Positions 7,196 to 16,072 of a stretch of DNA of 64,000 bases are shown here, piece by piece. The notes under the pieces are model-generated. The model saw nothing but the letters and a program-made list of their open reading frames with translations, did not search any database and was not told the DNA's origin. The position numbers and the translations under genes are program-made. Position 1 is the first letter of the stretch. Each line of letters begins with the position of its first letter. The DNA comes from Deinococcus taeanensis (GTDB taxonomy: Bacteria > Deinococcota > Deinococci > Deinococcales > Deinococcaceae), in contig NZ_CP083457.1 of the NCBI RefSeq assembly GCF_020229735.1, forward strand, positions 366,427-430,426. Direction: 5' to 3'.

Positions 7196-8512
7196 CTACT
7201 GCAACACAACCCTCTCAGCACCTGTAACCTGCCGCACCTTTATACGGGTGATCTTGAGGCCCTGTACCTCTTCAGCCGTCAGGTCATGTCCCTGTACAAA
7301 TACCGTAGTTCCCGCCGCCGGCACTGTCCCATGCTCCCCGAGCAGCAGCCCCGCAATGGTTGTCGCGTCCTCACAGTGCAGGTTCAGGCCGTGGTCCTCC
7401 CGCAACTCGCTGAGCGTGACCTCGCCATTCAGGGTCAAGGAGCCATCCTCATTCCGCTGCACCCAGTCCGATGACCCCGCATCCTCTTCGTCCATGACGT
7501 CCTCGATCAGGTCATCCATCGTCACGAAGCCGAGGGTGCCGCCGAACTCGTCCACCACCAGGGCTGCGTGCAGGCGTTCCCGCTTGAACAGCGCCAGCAG
7601 ATGCTCGGCCGTTGAGGACGCCGCCACGCTGGGCAGGGGACGGATCAGCCGGCCCAGGTGGAGGGACCTGCCTGCCACGCGTGCACGAATGAAATCCTTG
7701 ACGTGCAGGACCCCGATGATCTCGTCGAGATTGTCCTCGAACACGGGGTAGCGGCTCCGTGGCGACCGGGCAATCCGCCGCGTGATCTCCTCAGGAGCCG
7801 CACTGACCGACAGGGCCTCCAGGCTGCGGCGGGGTGTCATCAGTTCCTCGGCCGTGCGGTCCTCAAGCGCGAAAATGTTCTGGATCAGGTCCCGCTGCAC
7901 TTCTCCCAGCTGCCCACTCTCGGCGCTTTCATCCGTGATGATGCTGAGCTCTTTGCTGGTATACAGGAATGCGTACTTCCCCGGTTCCCGGATACGCAGC
8001 AGCCGCATCAACCCGAGCGCCAGGAAATTCAGCAGGATGATCAGCGGCCGGAAGATGAACCCGAACGAACGCATGAGCGGACTGACTTGCAGGCTGACCG
8101 CCTCCGGCGCCTGCAAAGCCAGCGCTTTCGGGATCATCTCCCCGAACACCACGTGCATGAACGTGATCAGGCTCAACGCGATGACGAACCCAGCCGTGTG
8201 CGCCGCCGCGTAGGACAGGCCGGCACCTTCAAACGGCCCGTACAGCCAGCTGGCGATGGCGGGCTCACCGTACATGCCCAGCCCGATGGAGGCCAGCGTG
8301 ATGCCCAGCTGCGCGATGGCGATGTACCGGTCTTTTCCCGTCTCATCGTCGAAGACAGCGGTCAGCCAGCGGGCAGCTGGGTTTCCAGTGTCGGCGAGCG
8401 CCGTCAGGCGGGTGCGGCGCGCGGCGACCAGAGCGAACTCCGCTGCGACGAACACGCCATTGAGCACCACCAGCACCAGGATCACCACGATGGGAACAAC
8501 GACGTCCACCAT
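7196..8512 (-). CDS. CNNM/CBS-domain transporter-family protein (HlyC/CorC-type), second of tandem pair
   Basis: This 438-residue membrane protein has an N-terminal DUF21/CNNM membrane domain (residues about 5-195, VLNGVFVAAEFALVAARRTR at the start), two CBS domains (about 215-340, with MTPRRSLEALS and LVVDEFGGTLGFVTMDDLIED), and a C-terminal CorC/HlyC domain ending RVVLQ. Relatives are implicated in Mg2+ or Co2+ efflux and in Na+-coupled Mg2+ transport; older records call them hemolysins. The start overlaps the stop of the upstream paralogue (TGATG), so the two are translationally coupled and may act together. Confidence 0.88.
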   Translation of the reverse strand: MVDVVVPIVVILVLVVLNGVFVAAEFALVAARRTRLTALADTGNPAARWLTAVFDDETGKDRYIAIAQLGITLASIGLGMYGEPAIASWLYGPFEGAGLSYAAAHTAGFVIALSLITFMHVVFGEMIPKALALQAPEAVSLQVSPLMRSFGFIFRPLIILLNFLALGLMRLLRIREPGKYAFLYTSKELSIITDESAESGQLGEVQRDLIQNIFALEDRTAEELMTPRRSLEALSVSAAPEEITRRIARSPRSRYPVFEDNLDEIIGVLHVKDFIRARVAGRSLHLGRLIRPLPSVAASSTAEHLLALFKRERLHAALVVDEFGGTLGFVTMDDLIEDVMDEEDAGSSDWVQRNEDGSLTLNGEVTLSELREDHGLNLHCEDATTIAGLLLGEHGTVPAAGTTVFVQGHDLTAEEVQGLKITRIKVRQVTGAERVVLQ

Positions 8513-9825
8513 CAGACGGTCCTCCCGGTGTCCCCATCTGTCGTGCCTCTCGGCAGGGTGAAGCTCACCCTATGCACCGCGCGGCGCTCCATCACCTCGA
8601 CCCGCAGGACCAATGCCCCCACACCCACTTCATCCCCCACCATCGGCAGTCGGCTCAGCTCATGCCACACCAGGCCACTGACCGTATCCACCTCGTCGGT
8701 GGGCAGGTCTAACTCGAACCGGTCGTTGAGCACGTCAATCAGCACGTCACCCCGGACCAGCACCCGGTCCCCATCAACCGTGAGGAGTTCGTCCTCGTGA
8801 TCGAACTCGTCCTGCATTTCCCCGAAGATCTCTTCCAGGGCGTCTTCCAGGGTAGCCATGCCAGCTACACCGCCATACTCATCCACGGCGATGGCAGCGT
8901 GGCGCGACGCTTCACGCAGCCGCCGCCACAGGTCCGGAACCGGCATGCTTTCAGCCACGATCAGAGGTGGCCGGGCGACGTCACCCACCCGCCGATCGGG
9001 CTGGTTTTCGCCGGTCAGGAACAGCTGGCGCAGATGAATGATGCCGGTGACGTCGTCCGGGGTATCGCCCGTGACGGGGAAGCGGGTGTACGGGGTGTTC
9101 GCCAGCTGCCCGAGGGCCTCATGCACCGTGAGGTGACCAGGGATCGTCACAAGCTTGGTGCGTGGGGTCATGATTTCACGAACGACGCGGTCCTCGACAT
9201 TCAGCACACCCGCGACCATGTCGCGTTCACTGGCGTCGATGAGTCCTCCACGGGCACTCTCGCGGTACAGGCCCTCGAGCTCCTCAGGGGAATGGACGTG
9301 CGCATGACTGGAGTCCACATGAAGCTTCAAGGCCCGCATCAGGGAGAAGGCCGTGCCGTTGAAGAGGCGGATCAACGGGTGGAAGACAAAAAGGCTCAAC
9401 TGCATGGGTCGCAGGGTGCTCAGGGCCAGGCGCTCGGGGTAGCGAAGGGCCACCGTTTTGGGCAGCAGTTCGCCCAGGACGACCTGCAAAGCCGTAATCA
9501 GCACCAGCACCAGGACAGTTGCGAGGATCACTCCCCCGGCGGGACCGACCACGGGAGTGAAGAGGGGAATAAGCTGCGCCTGACCATACGCGCCGGCGGC
9601 CAGGCTGCTGAGGGTAATTCCAATCTGGCAGGCCGCAACGTACGTGTCCAGGCGCCCTGGATCTTTCAGGATCTCCAGCAGGTCAGCCGCCGAGCGGTTC
9701 CCCGACTCGGCCGCCTCTTGCACGCGCGAGCGCCTGGAACCGACGGTCGCGAACTCGGCCGCGACGTACAGCGCATTGAGGGCCACCATCAGCAGGATGA
9801 CCCCCAGGGGAAGGAGCGCGCTCAA
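8512..9825 (-). CDS. CNNM/CBS-domain transporter-family protein, first of tandem pair
   Basis: The 437-residue paralogue of the next gene has the same order: CNNM membrane domain (residues 1-190), two CBS domains (about 210-340, MTPRTKLVTIPG and AVDEYGGVAGMATLEDALEEIFGE) and the CorC/HlyC domain. The start at 9825 is a TTG. A perfect 11-bp hairpin begins one base upstream of it, burying the GGTGG that would serve as ribosome site. No ATG alternative exists near the expected N-terminus. Translation may therefore be controlled by that hairpin. The pair probably handles divalent cations. Confidence 0.85.
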   Translation of the reverse strand: MSALLPLGVILLMVALNALYVAAEFATVGSRRSRVQEAAESGNRSAADLLEILKDPGRLDTYVAACQIGITLSSLAAGAYGQAQLIPLFTPVVGPAGGVILATVLVLVLITALQVVLGELLPKTVALRYPERLALSTLRPMQLSLFVFHPLIRLFNGTAFSLMRALKLHVDSSHAHVHSPEELEGLYRESARGGLIDASERDMVAGVLNVEDRVVREIMTPRTKLVTIPGHLTVHEALGQLANTPYTRFPVTGDTPDDVTGIIHLRQLFLTGENQPDRRVGDVARPPLIVAESMPVPDLWRRLREASRHAAIAVDEYGGVAGMATLEDALEEIFGEMQDEFDHEDELLTVDGDRVLVRGDVLIDVLNDRFELDLPTDEVDTVSGLVWHELSRLPMVGDEVGVGALVLRVEVMERRAVHRVSFTLPRGTTDGDTGRTV

Positions 9826-9826
9826 G

Positions 9827-9852
9827 GCACACCACCAGGCTTGGTGGTGTGC
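9827..9852 (-). promoter_or_regulatory. Hairpin overlapping the translation start of the CNNM pair
   Basis: GCACACCACCA and its complement form an 11-bp perfect stem with a 4-base loop, ending one base before the TTG start. The only ribosome-site-like sequence (GGTGG on the minus strand) lies inside the stem. Confidence 0.5.
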
Positions 9853-10059
9853 TCCACGGGCGCTGCGTTGTGAGTCGAACTGGGAGGTTCGGCGTTGTCA
9901 CTGGAGGGCAACGGCATAGACCGCCAGCATAGCGCGTTGCCGGTCCGTCATTCGGGTGATGCAGGTTTGGGCTTCACGTGGCAGCGGTTCGAGAAGCACA
10001 CGGGGATGGCTCTCTGTGGAGGTGGAGGCTGCACCCCGCTCGCGCCAGTGTTCAGGCAC
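9853..10059. other. Intergenic, left flank of IS6 element
   Basis: No gene is supported here. It should contain the promoter of the CNNM operon (minus strand), but no clear -35/-10 pair stood out. Confidence 0.4.
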
Positions 10060-10862
<803 letters not shown>

Positions 10863-11253
10863 GTTCTTCCAGAATACGAAGCAGGGCTCGATTCGGAGTG
10901 GAGATGTGATCCAGTTTTTGGAGCATGTGTTGCGGCGGGTCGTTGGGGAACTCGTGGTGGTGCTAGTCAATGCGGGCATTCACGGGGCCAAAGCCGTGCA
11001 GACGTTCGTGGCGTGCCACGAACGTCTCTCACTGGTGTACCTGCCGCCCTACGCCCCAGAATTGAACCCCATCGAGCTGGTGTGGGCGTACGTCAAGCGC
11101 AATGTCCTGGCGAACTTCTGTGCTTCGAACGTTCAGGAGCTCAAGGCCCGGTTGGTCAGTGCCTGGCAACGCGTGCGCTACATCCAGCTTCCACAGCACT
11201 TGATGGACTCAAACTTATGCCGAGATCAACAACGGGGGTTTTCGGGCGATTGA
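10863..11253 (+). pseudogene. IS630-family transposase, C-terminal remnant
   Basis: About 130 residues of an IS630/Tc1-type DDE enzyme remain. The tail includes VVVLVNAGIHGAKAVQTF, YLPPYAPELNPIELVWAYVKR (the family's PELNPIE-x-W motif with the catalytic Glu) and a typical end LPQHLMDSN. The catalytic Asp of the family's V-x-DN-x-x-x-H stretch is replaced: the frame reads VNAGIHGAK. The 5' part is missing because the IS6 element ends exactly at 10862. No N-terminal half is visible on the other side of that element, so sequence was probably deleted. Confidence 0.8.
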
Positions 11254-11491
11254 AGCTATAACGCGTGGTCCTTCGTTTCCGCGTCGCCTTTGACAAACAG
11301 CTCGGCAGGGGGAGGGTTCCTCTCAGCCCGGCTGCGCTTGCTGGGCGAGGTCGGCGATCATGTCCACCGGTCCGCACCCTGGGCAAGTTGCGCGCGCTTC
11401 AGTGGCTTCCCAGGCCCGCTGTGCCCGTCTTTAGGGATCGTCCATTCTATAACAGCCAGTCAGGCCCCTCTCAGGCATAGCAGGCCAGGAT
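11254..11491. other. Intergenic upstream of DUF4384 gene
   Basis: No gene supported. It probably holds the right end of the IS630 remnant and the promoter of the next gene; TTCTATAAC near 11444-11452 is a possible -10 region. Confidence 0.4.
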
Positions 11492-12352
11492 ATGCCACCT
11501 TCAAATATGAAACGCACCCTCATGTCGGTCGGGCTCCTGCTTGGTCTGGGAACGACCACGGCCCAGACTGCGCCCAAAATCACTTCGCAGAGCATCATCG
11601 TCAACCCGGTGGTAACGCCACTCAAGGTCAGTGTCTGGACGGCGAAGGATACAACCGGAAATGCCATCCCAACCTACGTGGCAGGCGACAGAATCGTCCT
11701 GAATGTCAAAACCACGCAAGACGCCTACGTCTACCTGTTCAACGTGGATCAGAAAGGCACGATCAGCCTGATTCTGCCCAACCGCTTTACGAGCGGCGAG
11801 AACTTCATCAAGGCAAATACCACCAAAACGTTTCCCAGCGCCAACGACAAGTTCACCTTCGACATCGCTGGCCCCGCTGGGCTGAACAAGGTCCTGGCGC
11901 TGGCCAGCACCATTGAACTTGACCTGGACGACATCGCCCGGTTCAAGGACAATCAGACGACTGGGTTCGCCACGATCACCATCAAGGGCGGCCAGAACGG
12001 TCTGGCACAGGCGCTCTCGATCATCGTCACGCCGCTGGCCTCAGAGGAGTGGGTTACAGATGTCGCCCAGTACCAGATTTCCTCGAAGGTAGCGGCGCCG
12101 CCCGTCCCCGTGTCGACAACTTCAGTTTGGAAGACCACATTCAGGTCGAGTATGAGGCTGGGTCAGGTGTACACGTTCTACGCCAACCAGCTTAAGGGCC
12201 AGGGGTACATCGAACAGGAGAAGATCTCCGGTCAATACCGTGTGGTCGGTGAGCTCAAACTACAAAACAATGTGACCGCCACCCTGACCGTCAATCAGCG
12301 TCCCAATACCACCACGTACGACATCGTCCTGACGCGCAAAACGACTCAATAA
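11492..12352 (+). CDS. Secreted DUF4384-domain protein
   Basis: The 286-residue product starts with a signal peptide (KRTLMSVGLLLGLGTTTAQTAP). Residues about 40-185 match the DUF4384 domain of Deinococcus surface proteins: YVAGDRIVLNVKTTQDAYVYLFNV and GTISLILPNRFTSGENFI are its typical beta-strand motifs for an extracytoplasmic beta-sandwich. The C-terminal third (from about 195) is a separate segment, possibly of alpha-beta fold. A second ATG five codons in (MKRTLMS) is an equally likely start. The cell location is envelope or periplasm; the role is unknown. It lies alone between two IS6 elements and ends at a good terminator. Confidence 0.8.
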   Translation: MPPSNMKRTLMSVGLLLGLGTTTAQTAPKITSQSIIVNPVVTPLKVSVWTAKDTTGNAIPTYVAGDRIVLNVKTTQDAYVYLFNVDQKGTISLILPNRFTSGENFIKANTTKTFPSANDKFTFDIAGPAGLNKVLALASTIELDLDDIARFKDNQTTGFATITIKGGQNGLAQALSIIVTPLASEEWVTDVAQYQISSKVAAPPVPVSTTSVWKTTFRSSMRLGQVYTFYANQLKGQGYIEQEKISGQYRVVGELKLQNNVTATLTVNQRPNTTTYDIVLTRKTTQ

Positions 12353-12363
12353 GCTTTCTGAGG

Positions 12364-12412
12364 CCTGGGCTGGTTCCGCTCTTTTTGAAGAGCAGACCCA
12401 GCCCCTCTTTTC
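12364..12412 (+). terminator. Intrinsic terminator after the DUF4384 gene
   Basis: A long hairpin (outer arm CTGGGCTGG/CCCAGCCC, inner arm GCTCTT/GAAGAGC) is followed by CTCTTTT, 12 bases after the stop codon. Confidence 0.75.
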
Positions 12413-12518
12413 CGGTTGCCTACGTTCACAAGTGAAATCGGAAGCCACCTCTTCAACGTGCGGCTTCCAGCTTCTACGGGCACCACGGTTGCCTGTGGGT
12501 GAGGGGCTCTGAAGTGCT

Positions 12519-12799
12519 TCAGGACTGAGGGGGGTGGTCTGTCAGACGCCCAAGGTCTGCCTGAAGCGCGGCGACCTCTCTGCGCAGCGCCTGAAGTTCC
12601 TCAAGCACCCGACTCCCGGCATCTCCACCGTTCTTCCCACCTTCTCCCTGCTGCTGTTCGCGGTCGTTGCCCACAAAGACACTGGCCACCGACGCGGTCA
12701 GGTACCCGAATACGGCAAAGCCGTACAGCGCCAACAGCCACGTCAAGGCGCGACCTTCTGCCGTTTGAGGAAAATAATCGGATCCCATCGTGACCAGAC
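12519..12799 (-). pseudogene. Potassium-channel-family protein, truncated by IS6 element
   Basis: The minus-strand frame gives the C-terminal part of a two-helix ion channel. LVTMGSDYFPQTAEGRA sits where the selectivity filter and following turn (T-x-G-Y-G-D-x-x-P-x-T-x-x-G-R) belong. Next come the second helix (LTWLLALYGFAVFGYLTASVASVFVG) and a soluble coiled-coil-like tail (EELQALRREVAALQADLGRL). The frame runs straight into the IS6 end at 12800, so the first helix and most of the pore are missing. No upstream half is visible beyond the element. Confidence 0.75.
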
Positions 12800-13619
12800 G
12801 GTTGTGGCAAGTTGTTGAGGTAGGGTGACGCGGTGCTGAGCGGTCAGAAACTCCCTGGTTACCGATTCCCCCTTGCGGTGATCAGTTACGCCGTCTGGCT
12901 CTACCACCGCTTTACCCTGAGCTACCGGGACGTCGAGGAACTCTTGCTGGAACGGGGCATCGCCGTCACCCGCGAGTCCATTCGGACCTGGTGTATCAAG
13001 TTCAGCGACCCCTTTGCCCAGGGTCTACGCCATCGAGAACCCCGACGGGGTTCCCGGTGGCACCTTGACGAGATGTGCGTGGACGTGGGCGGTGTCAAAC
13101 ACTGGCTGTGGCGGGCCGTCGACGAACACGGAGCCGTGCTGGACGTCCTCCTTCAGGAACAACGCGACACCGAGGCCGCCAGATCGTTCTTCCACCGATT
13201 GCTGGAGGAATACGACGTGCCGGAGGTCATCCATACCGACAAGCTTCGGAGTGACGGCGCAGCTCTTCGGGAATTTCCTGTGCTCCACAGCGTGGAGCAC
13301 GTCCAGATCGTCTCCACGGCCCGCTGTAACAACCTGATCGAACAATCCCACCGCCCGACACGACGCCAGGAACATCAGCAGCGAGGTTTCCGGTCACGGC
13401 AGCGGGCACAAGGTTTTCTCAACCTGCACGCCCGCATCACGAATCTTCACCATCCTGCTCGCTCCACCGTTCCCGCTCGCCACCGGCGTCACCACCAACA
13501 GACCGCCTTCAAGACGTGGCAAGAAACCGTGCGGCAGGCGGCCTGAACTTCAAGCCGCCTGCCTTCCCGCAGCCCTCTGCTTCCGTGAAGCACAACCACC
13601 TCAACAACTTGCCACAACC
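12800..13619 (+). mobile_element. IS6-family insertion sequence, copy 2
   Basis: Perfect 22-bp terminal inverted repeats beginning GGTTGTGGCAAGTTG occur at 12800-12821 and 13598-13619 (reversed), enclosing one transposase in 820 bp. The 8 bases flanking each end (gaccagac and cccgggca) differ, so no target duplication is present and a deletion or recombination at the site is likely. Confidence 0.88.
12833..13546 (+). CDS. IS6-family transposase
   Basis: The 237-residue product starts at a GTG and has the family layout: N-terminal HTH (LSYRDVEELLLERGIAVTRESIRTW), catalytic Asp in GSRWHLDEMCVDVGG, second Asp in IHTDKLRSDGAA or the preceding VDEHGAVLDVLLQ segment, and Glu in NNLIEQSHRPTRRQEH. 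The reading frame is intact and both inverted repeats are perfect, so this copy looks recently active. Compared with copy 1 it differs throughout, which excludes simple duplication between the two. Confidence 0.9.
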   Translation: MLSGQKLPGYRFPLAVISYAVWLYHRFTLSYRDVEELLLERGIAVTRESIRTWCIKFSDPFAQGLRHREPRRGSRWHLDEMCVDVGGVKHWLWRAVDEHGAVLDVLLQEQRDTEAARSFFHRLLEEYDVPEVIHTDKLRSDGAALREFPVLHSVEHVQIVSTARCNNLIEQSHRPTRRQEHQQRGFRSRQRAQGFLNLHARITNLHHPARSTVPARHRRHHQQTAFKTWQETVRQAA

Positions 13620-13781
13620 CCCGGGCACCCTCACGAATTGGGTCCATTGTCGGTGGGCGGCACGGGACCAACCCCGTCAGCCCAGGACATGTCGTGCCGG
13701 CAACACACGCTGCCCCCTCCGCAGGTCACACTGACGCATGAACCCACGTCCCGCCGTCTATTCCTCTAGCGCAGGCACGTC

Positions 13782-14552
13782 ATGAATACGGTTGACCCGA
13801 CGCGCCGGCTGCTCTCCTTGCTGGGCGTGAGTCCTGTGCCCAAGACGCCGCAACGTGCCTGGTCAGTCACGGACACCAACTGGATGACCTCCATCAGCGA
13901 CCCCGACATGCAGCGACTCGGGCAGATCTGTCCGCCCCGCCGGTATGCGCGCGGGGCGCGGGTCTACCGGCGGGGTGAGTCAGCAGGCAATCTCTACATC
14001 TTGCTCGAAGGCCACGTCAAACTCGCCCAACCCGGCTGGCTGGGCAACGAGCGCGTCCTGACCGTCTGCGGTCCGGACGACTTCTTCGGGGAGAACTTCC
14101 TGACCCTCGCCCGGACCTGTCTGGCTGATGCAGTGTGCCTGGGTGACCACACCGTCGTGTGCCCGGTGAGCCGCGAGCAGTTCCTGGAGGTGGCCACCCA
14201 GCTGCCTCACGTCGCCCTGACCTTCGCGATGGTGTTGGCGCGGCGCAACGCAGACCTGGAGGAGCGCCTCCACGTCATGACCCAGCCAGTGCAGGTGCGG
14301 CTGGCGCGCGTCATGGTGGAACTCGCGGTCCGGCTCGGCGAGAACCTCGGCGGCGAGGTGTACCACCTGAAACTGGACCTCCGGCACGACGAGATCGCCA
14401 GCCTGGCGAACGCCAGCCGGGTGAGTGCCACGCAGGCGATCAGCGCGTGGCGGGCCCAGGAGCTCGTACTGGGCACGCGAGGCGACTACCGGGTGAACGT
14501 GCAGGGTCTCGAGGCCCTGATCGAGCAACTGGAACTGGAGGCACTGGAGTGA
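13782..14552 (+). CDS. Crp/Fnr-family transcriptional regulator
   Basis: The 256-residue protein has a cyclic-nucleotide-binding-type beta roll (residues about 50-150, GARVYRRGESAGNLYILLEGHVKLAQ and GPDDFFGENFLTL), a dimer helix (about 150-185), and a winged helix at the C-terminus (HDEIASLANASRVSATQAISAWRAQELV). The recognition helix lacks the usual R-E-T-V pattern, so its target may differ from classic Crp. There is no Cys cluster for an Fe-S centre. A GGAGG and GTG start of the next gene overlap its stop, so both are made from one mRNA and this protein may sense the redox or metal state handled by that enzyme. Confidence 0.87.
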   Translation: MNTVDPTRRLLSLLGVSPVPKTPQRAWSVTDTNWMTSISDPDMQRLGQICPPRRYARGARVYRRGESAGNLYILLEGHVKLAQPGWLGNERVLTVCGPDDFFGENFLTLARTCLADAVCLGDHTVVCPVSREQFLEVATQLPHVALTFAMVLARRNADLEERLHVMTQPVQVRLARVMVELAVRLGENLGGEVYHLKLDLRHDEIASLANASRVSATQAISAWRAQELVLGTRGDYRVNVQGLEALIEQLELEALE

Positions 14553-16048
14553 CGGCCTCACCAGCCGTGTGGAACGTGCCGTGCGCGCTGGGCGAAACGG
14601 TCATGACGGTCGACGTGGCGGTGCTGGGTGGCGGCGCGGCAGGTTTGACCGCCGCCCAGGTAGCCGTCACCCGCGGTCAGACGGTCATCCTGATCGAGCG
14701 TGACCGTCTGGGCGGGGAGTGCCTGTTCACTGGGTGCGTGCCCTCGAAGACGCTGCTCTCCCTGGCCAGACGTGTTCACACGGCGAGAAGCGCCGAGGCA
14801 CTGGGGCTCGCCGTCCTGGGCCCTCCCAGCTGGGCCGCCGTCCAGGCCGCGCTGGGCCGCACCATCGGGGCGTTTCAGGAGGCGGACAGCCCGCATGCGG
14901 TGCAGGCGAGTGGCGTGCGGGTGGTCAACGGCGAGGCGCGGTTCGTCGCCCCCCGCACCCTGGAACTTCAGTGCCAGGGCCACACCCACCAGATCGTGGC
15001 TGGGGAGATCGTCCTGGCGACCGGGTCCCACCCGGTGGTCCCTCCCATCGAAGGGCTCACGGACCTGCCCTACCTCACGACGGAAACCCTCTTTGACCTG
15101 CCCGAGGCACCCGCCCACCTGCTGATCCTGGGGGGTGGCCCGGTCGGGTGTGAGATGGCGCAGGCGTTCGTGCGTCTGGGCAGCGACGTGACCCTCATTC
15201 AATCCGCAGCGCAGCTGCTGCCCCGGGATGAACCCGAGGCGGCCCGGCACCTGCTGCAGGTCCTGCGGGCCGACGGGGTGACCGTTCATTTGAACGCCCA
15301 GGTTCAGCGCCTGCGGGGAGAAGCGGACGGCATCAAGGCTGACCTGGACAGCGGTGGGACGGTGACCGCCTCTCATGTGCTGCTCGCTACCGGAAAGCGG
15401 CCGAACGTCGAGAACCTTGGGCTGGAACGGATCGGGGCCGCTTATGACGAACACGGGCTGACGGTGGACGCCCAGATGCGCTCCACGACCGTGCCGTACC
15501 TGAGCGGGGCAGGCGACGTGGTCGGTGGACCAATGTTCACGCACGGCGCGACCGAGCGCGGCACGCTGGCGGGCCTGGGGGCCACCGGCCAGGCCGGCCG
15601 CCTGCTCGCGCGCGCCCGCGCCCCCGGGGCCCAGGTCGAGCGCATTCCCTGGGTGACGTTCACATCCCCCGAAATTGCCCACTGGGGCCTGACGGAGGCG
15701 GACGCGGTCCAGAAGTACGGCCGGCGGGTGATCGTCGTCGACTATGACTACCGCCACCTGGACCGCGCCATCACCGAGGGCGAGGCGGGCTTCGTGAAGC
15801 TCATTGCCCTCCAGGGCCGCCTGGGCACGCCGCTGGGCCTGCGGGTGGTGGGAGCGCAGGTGGTGGGGGGGCCCGCCGGGGAACTGGCGCAGCTGCTCAG
15901 CATGCCTGGCCGCCTCGGCATTCATCCCCTCAAGCTGGCCCTGTTGCCCGCTCCTTACCCGACGTACGCCGAGGCGGTGCGTCAGACGTACCTGGGCTTA
16001 TTCACGCAAGGGCGAGCCTTTGGGGTGAGGCGCCCTGGACGGCGCTGA
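14549..16048 (+). CDS. Mercuric-reductase-like FAD/NAD(P) pyridine nucleotide-disulfide oxidoreductase
   Basis: This roughly 499-residue flavoprotein has an FAD-binding GGGAAGLTAA motif near residue 30, the redox-active disulfide in GGECLFTGCVPSKTLL (C-x4-C), an NAD(P)-binding ILGGGPVGCEMAQAF near residue 200 and the second FAD motif SGAGDVVGGPMFTHGA. The C-terminal dimer domain is present (VTFTSPEIAHWGLTEADA). There is no N-terminal heavy-metal domain and no C-terminal Cys pair, so true MerA activity is doubtful; a disulfide or quinone reductase role is equally possible. The GTG start overlaps the regulator stop and has GGAGG 7 bases upstream. An ATG at 14603 is the alternative start. Confidence 0.85.
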   Translation: MTASPAVWNVPCALGETVMTVDVAVLGGGAAGLTAAQVAVTRGQTVILIERDRLGGECLFTGCVPSKTLLSLARRVHTARSAEALGLAVLGPPSWAAVQAALGRTIGAFQEADSPHAVQASGVRVVNGEARFVAPRTLELQCQGHTHQIVAGEIVLATGSHPVVPPIEGLTDLPYLTTETLFDLPEAPAHLLILGGGPVGCEMAQAFVRLGSDVTLIQSAAQLLPRDEPEAARHLLQVLRADGVTVHLNAQVQRLRGEADGIKADLDSGGTVTASHVLLATGKRPNVENLGLERIGAAYDEHGLTVDAQMRSTTVPYLSGAGDVVGGPMFTHGATERGTLAGLGATGQAGRLLARARAPGAQVERIPWVTFTSPEIAHWGLTEADAVQKYGRRVIVVDYDYRHLDRAITEGEAGFVKLIALQGRLGTPLGLRVVGAQVVGGPAGELAQLLSMPGRLGIHPLKLALLPAPYPTYAEAVRQTYLGLFTQGRAFGVRRPGRR

Positions 16049-16072
16049 GCCAAGCAGGGCGGTCGGCGAGCC

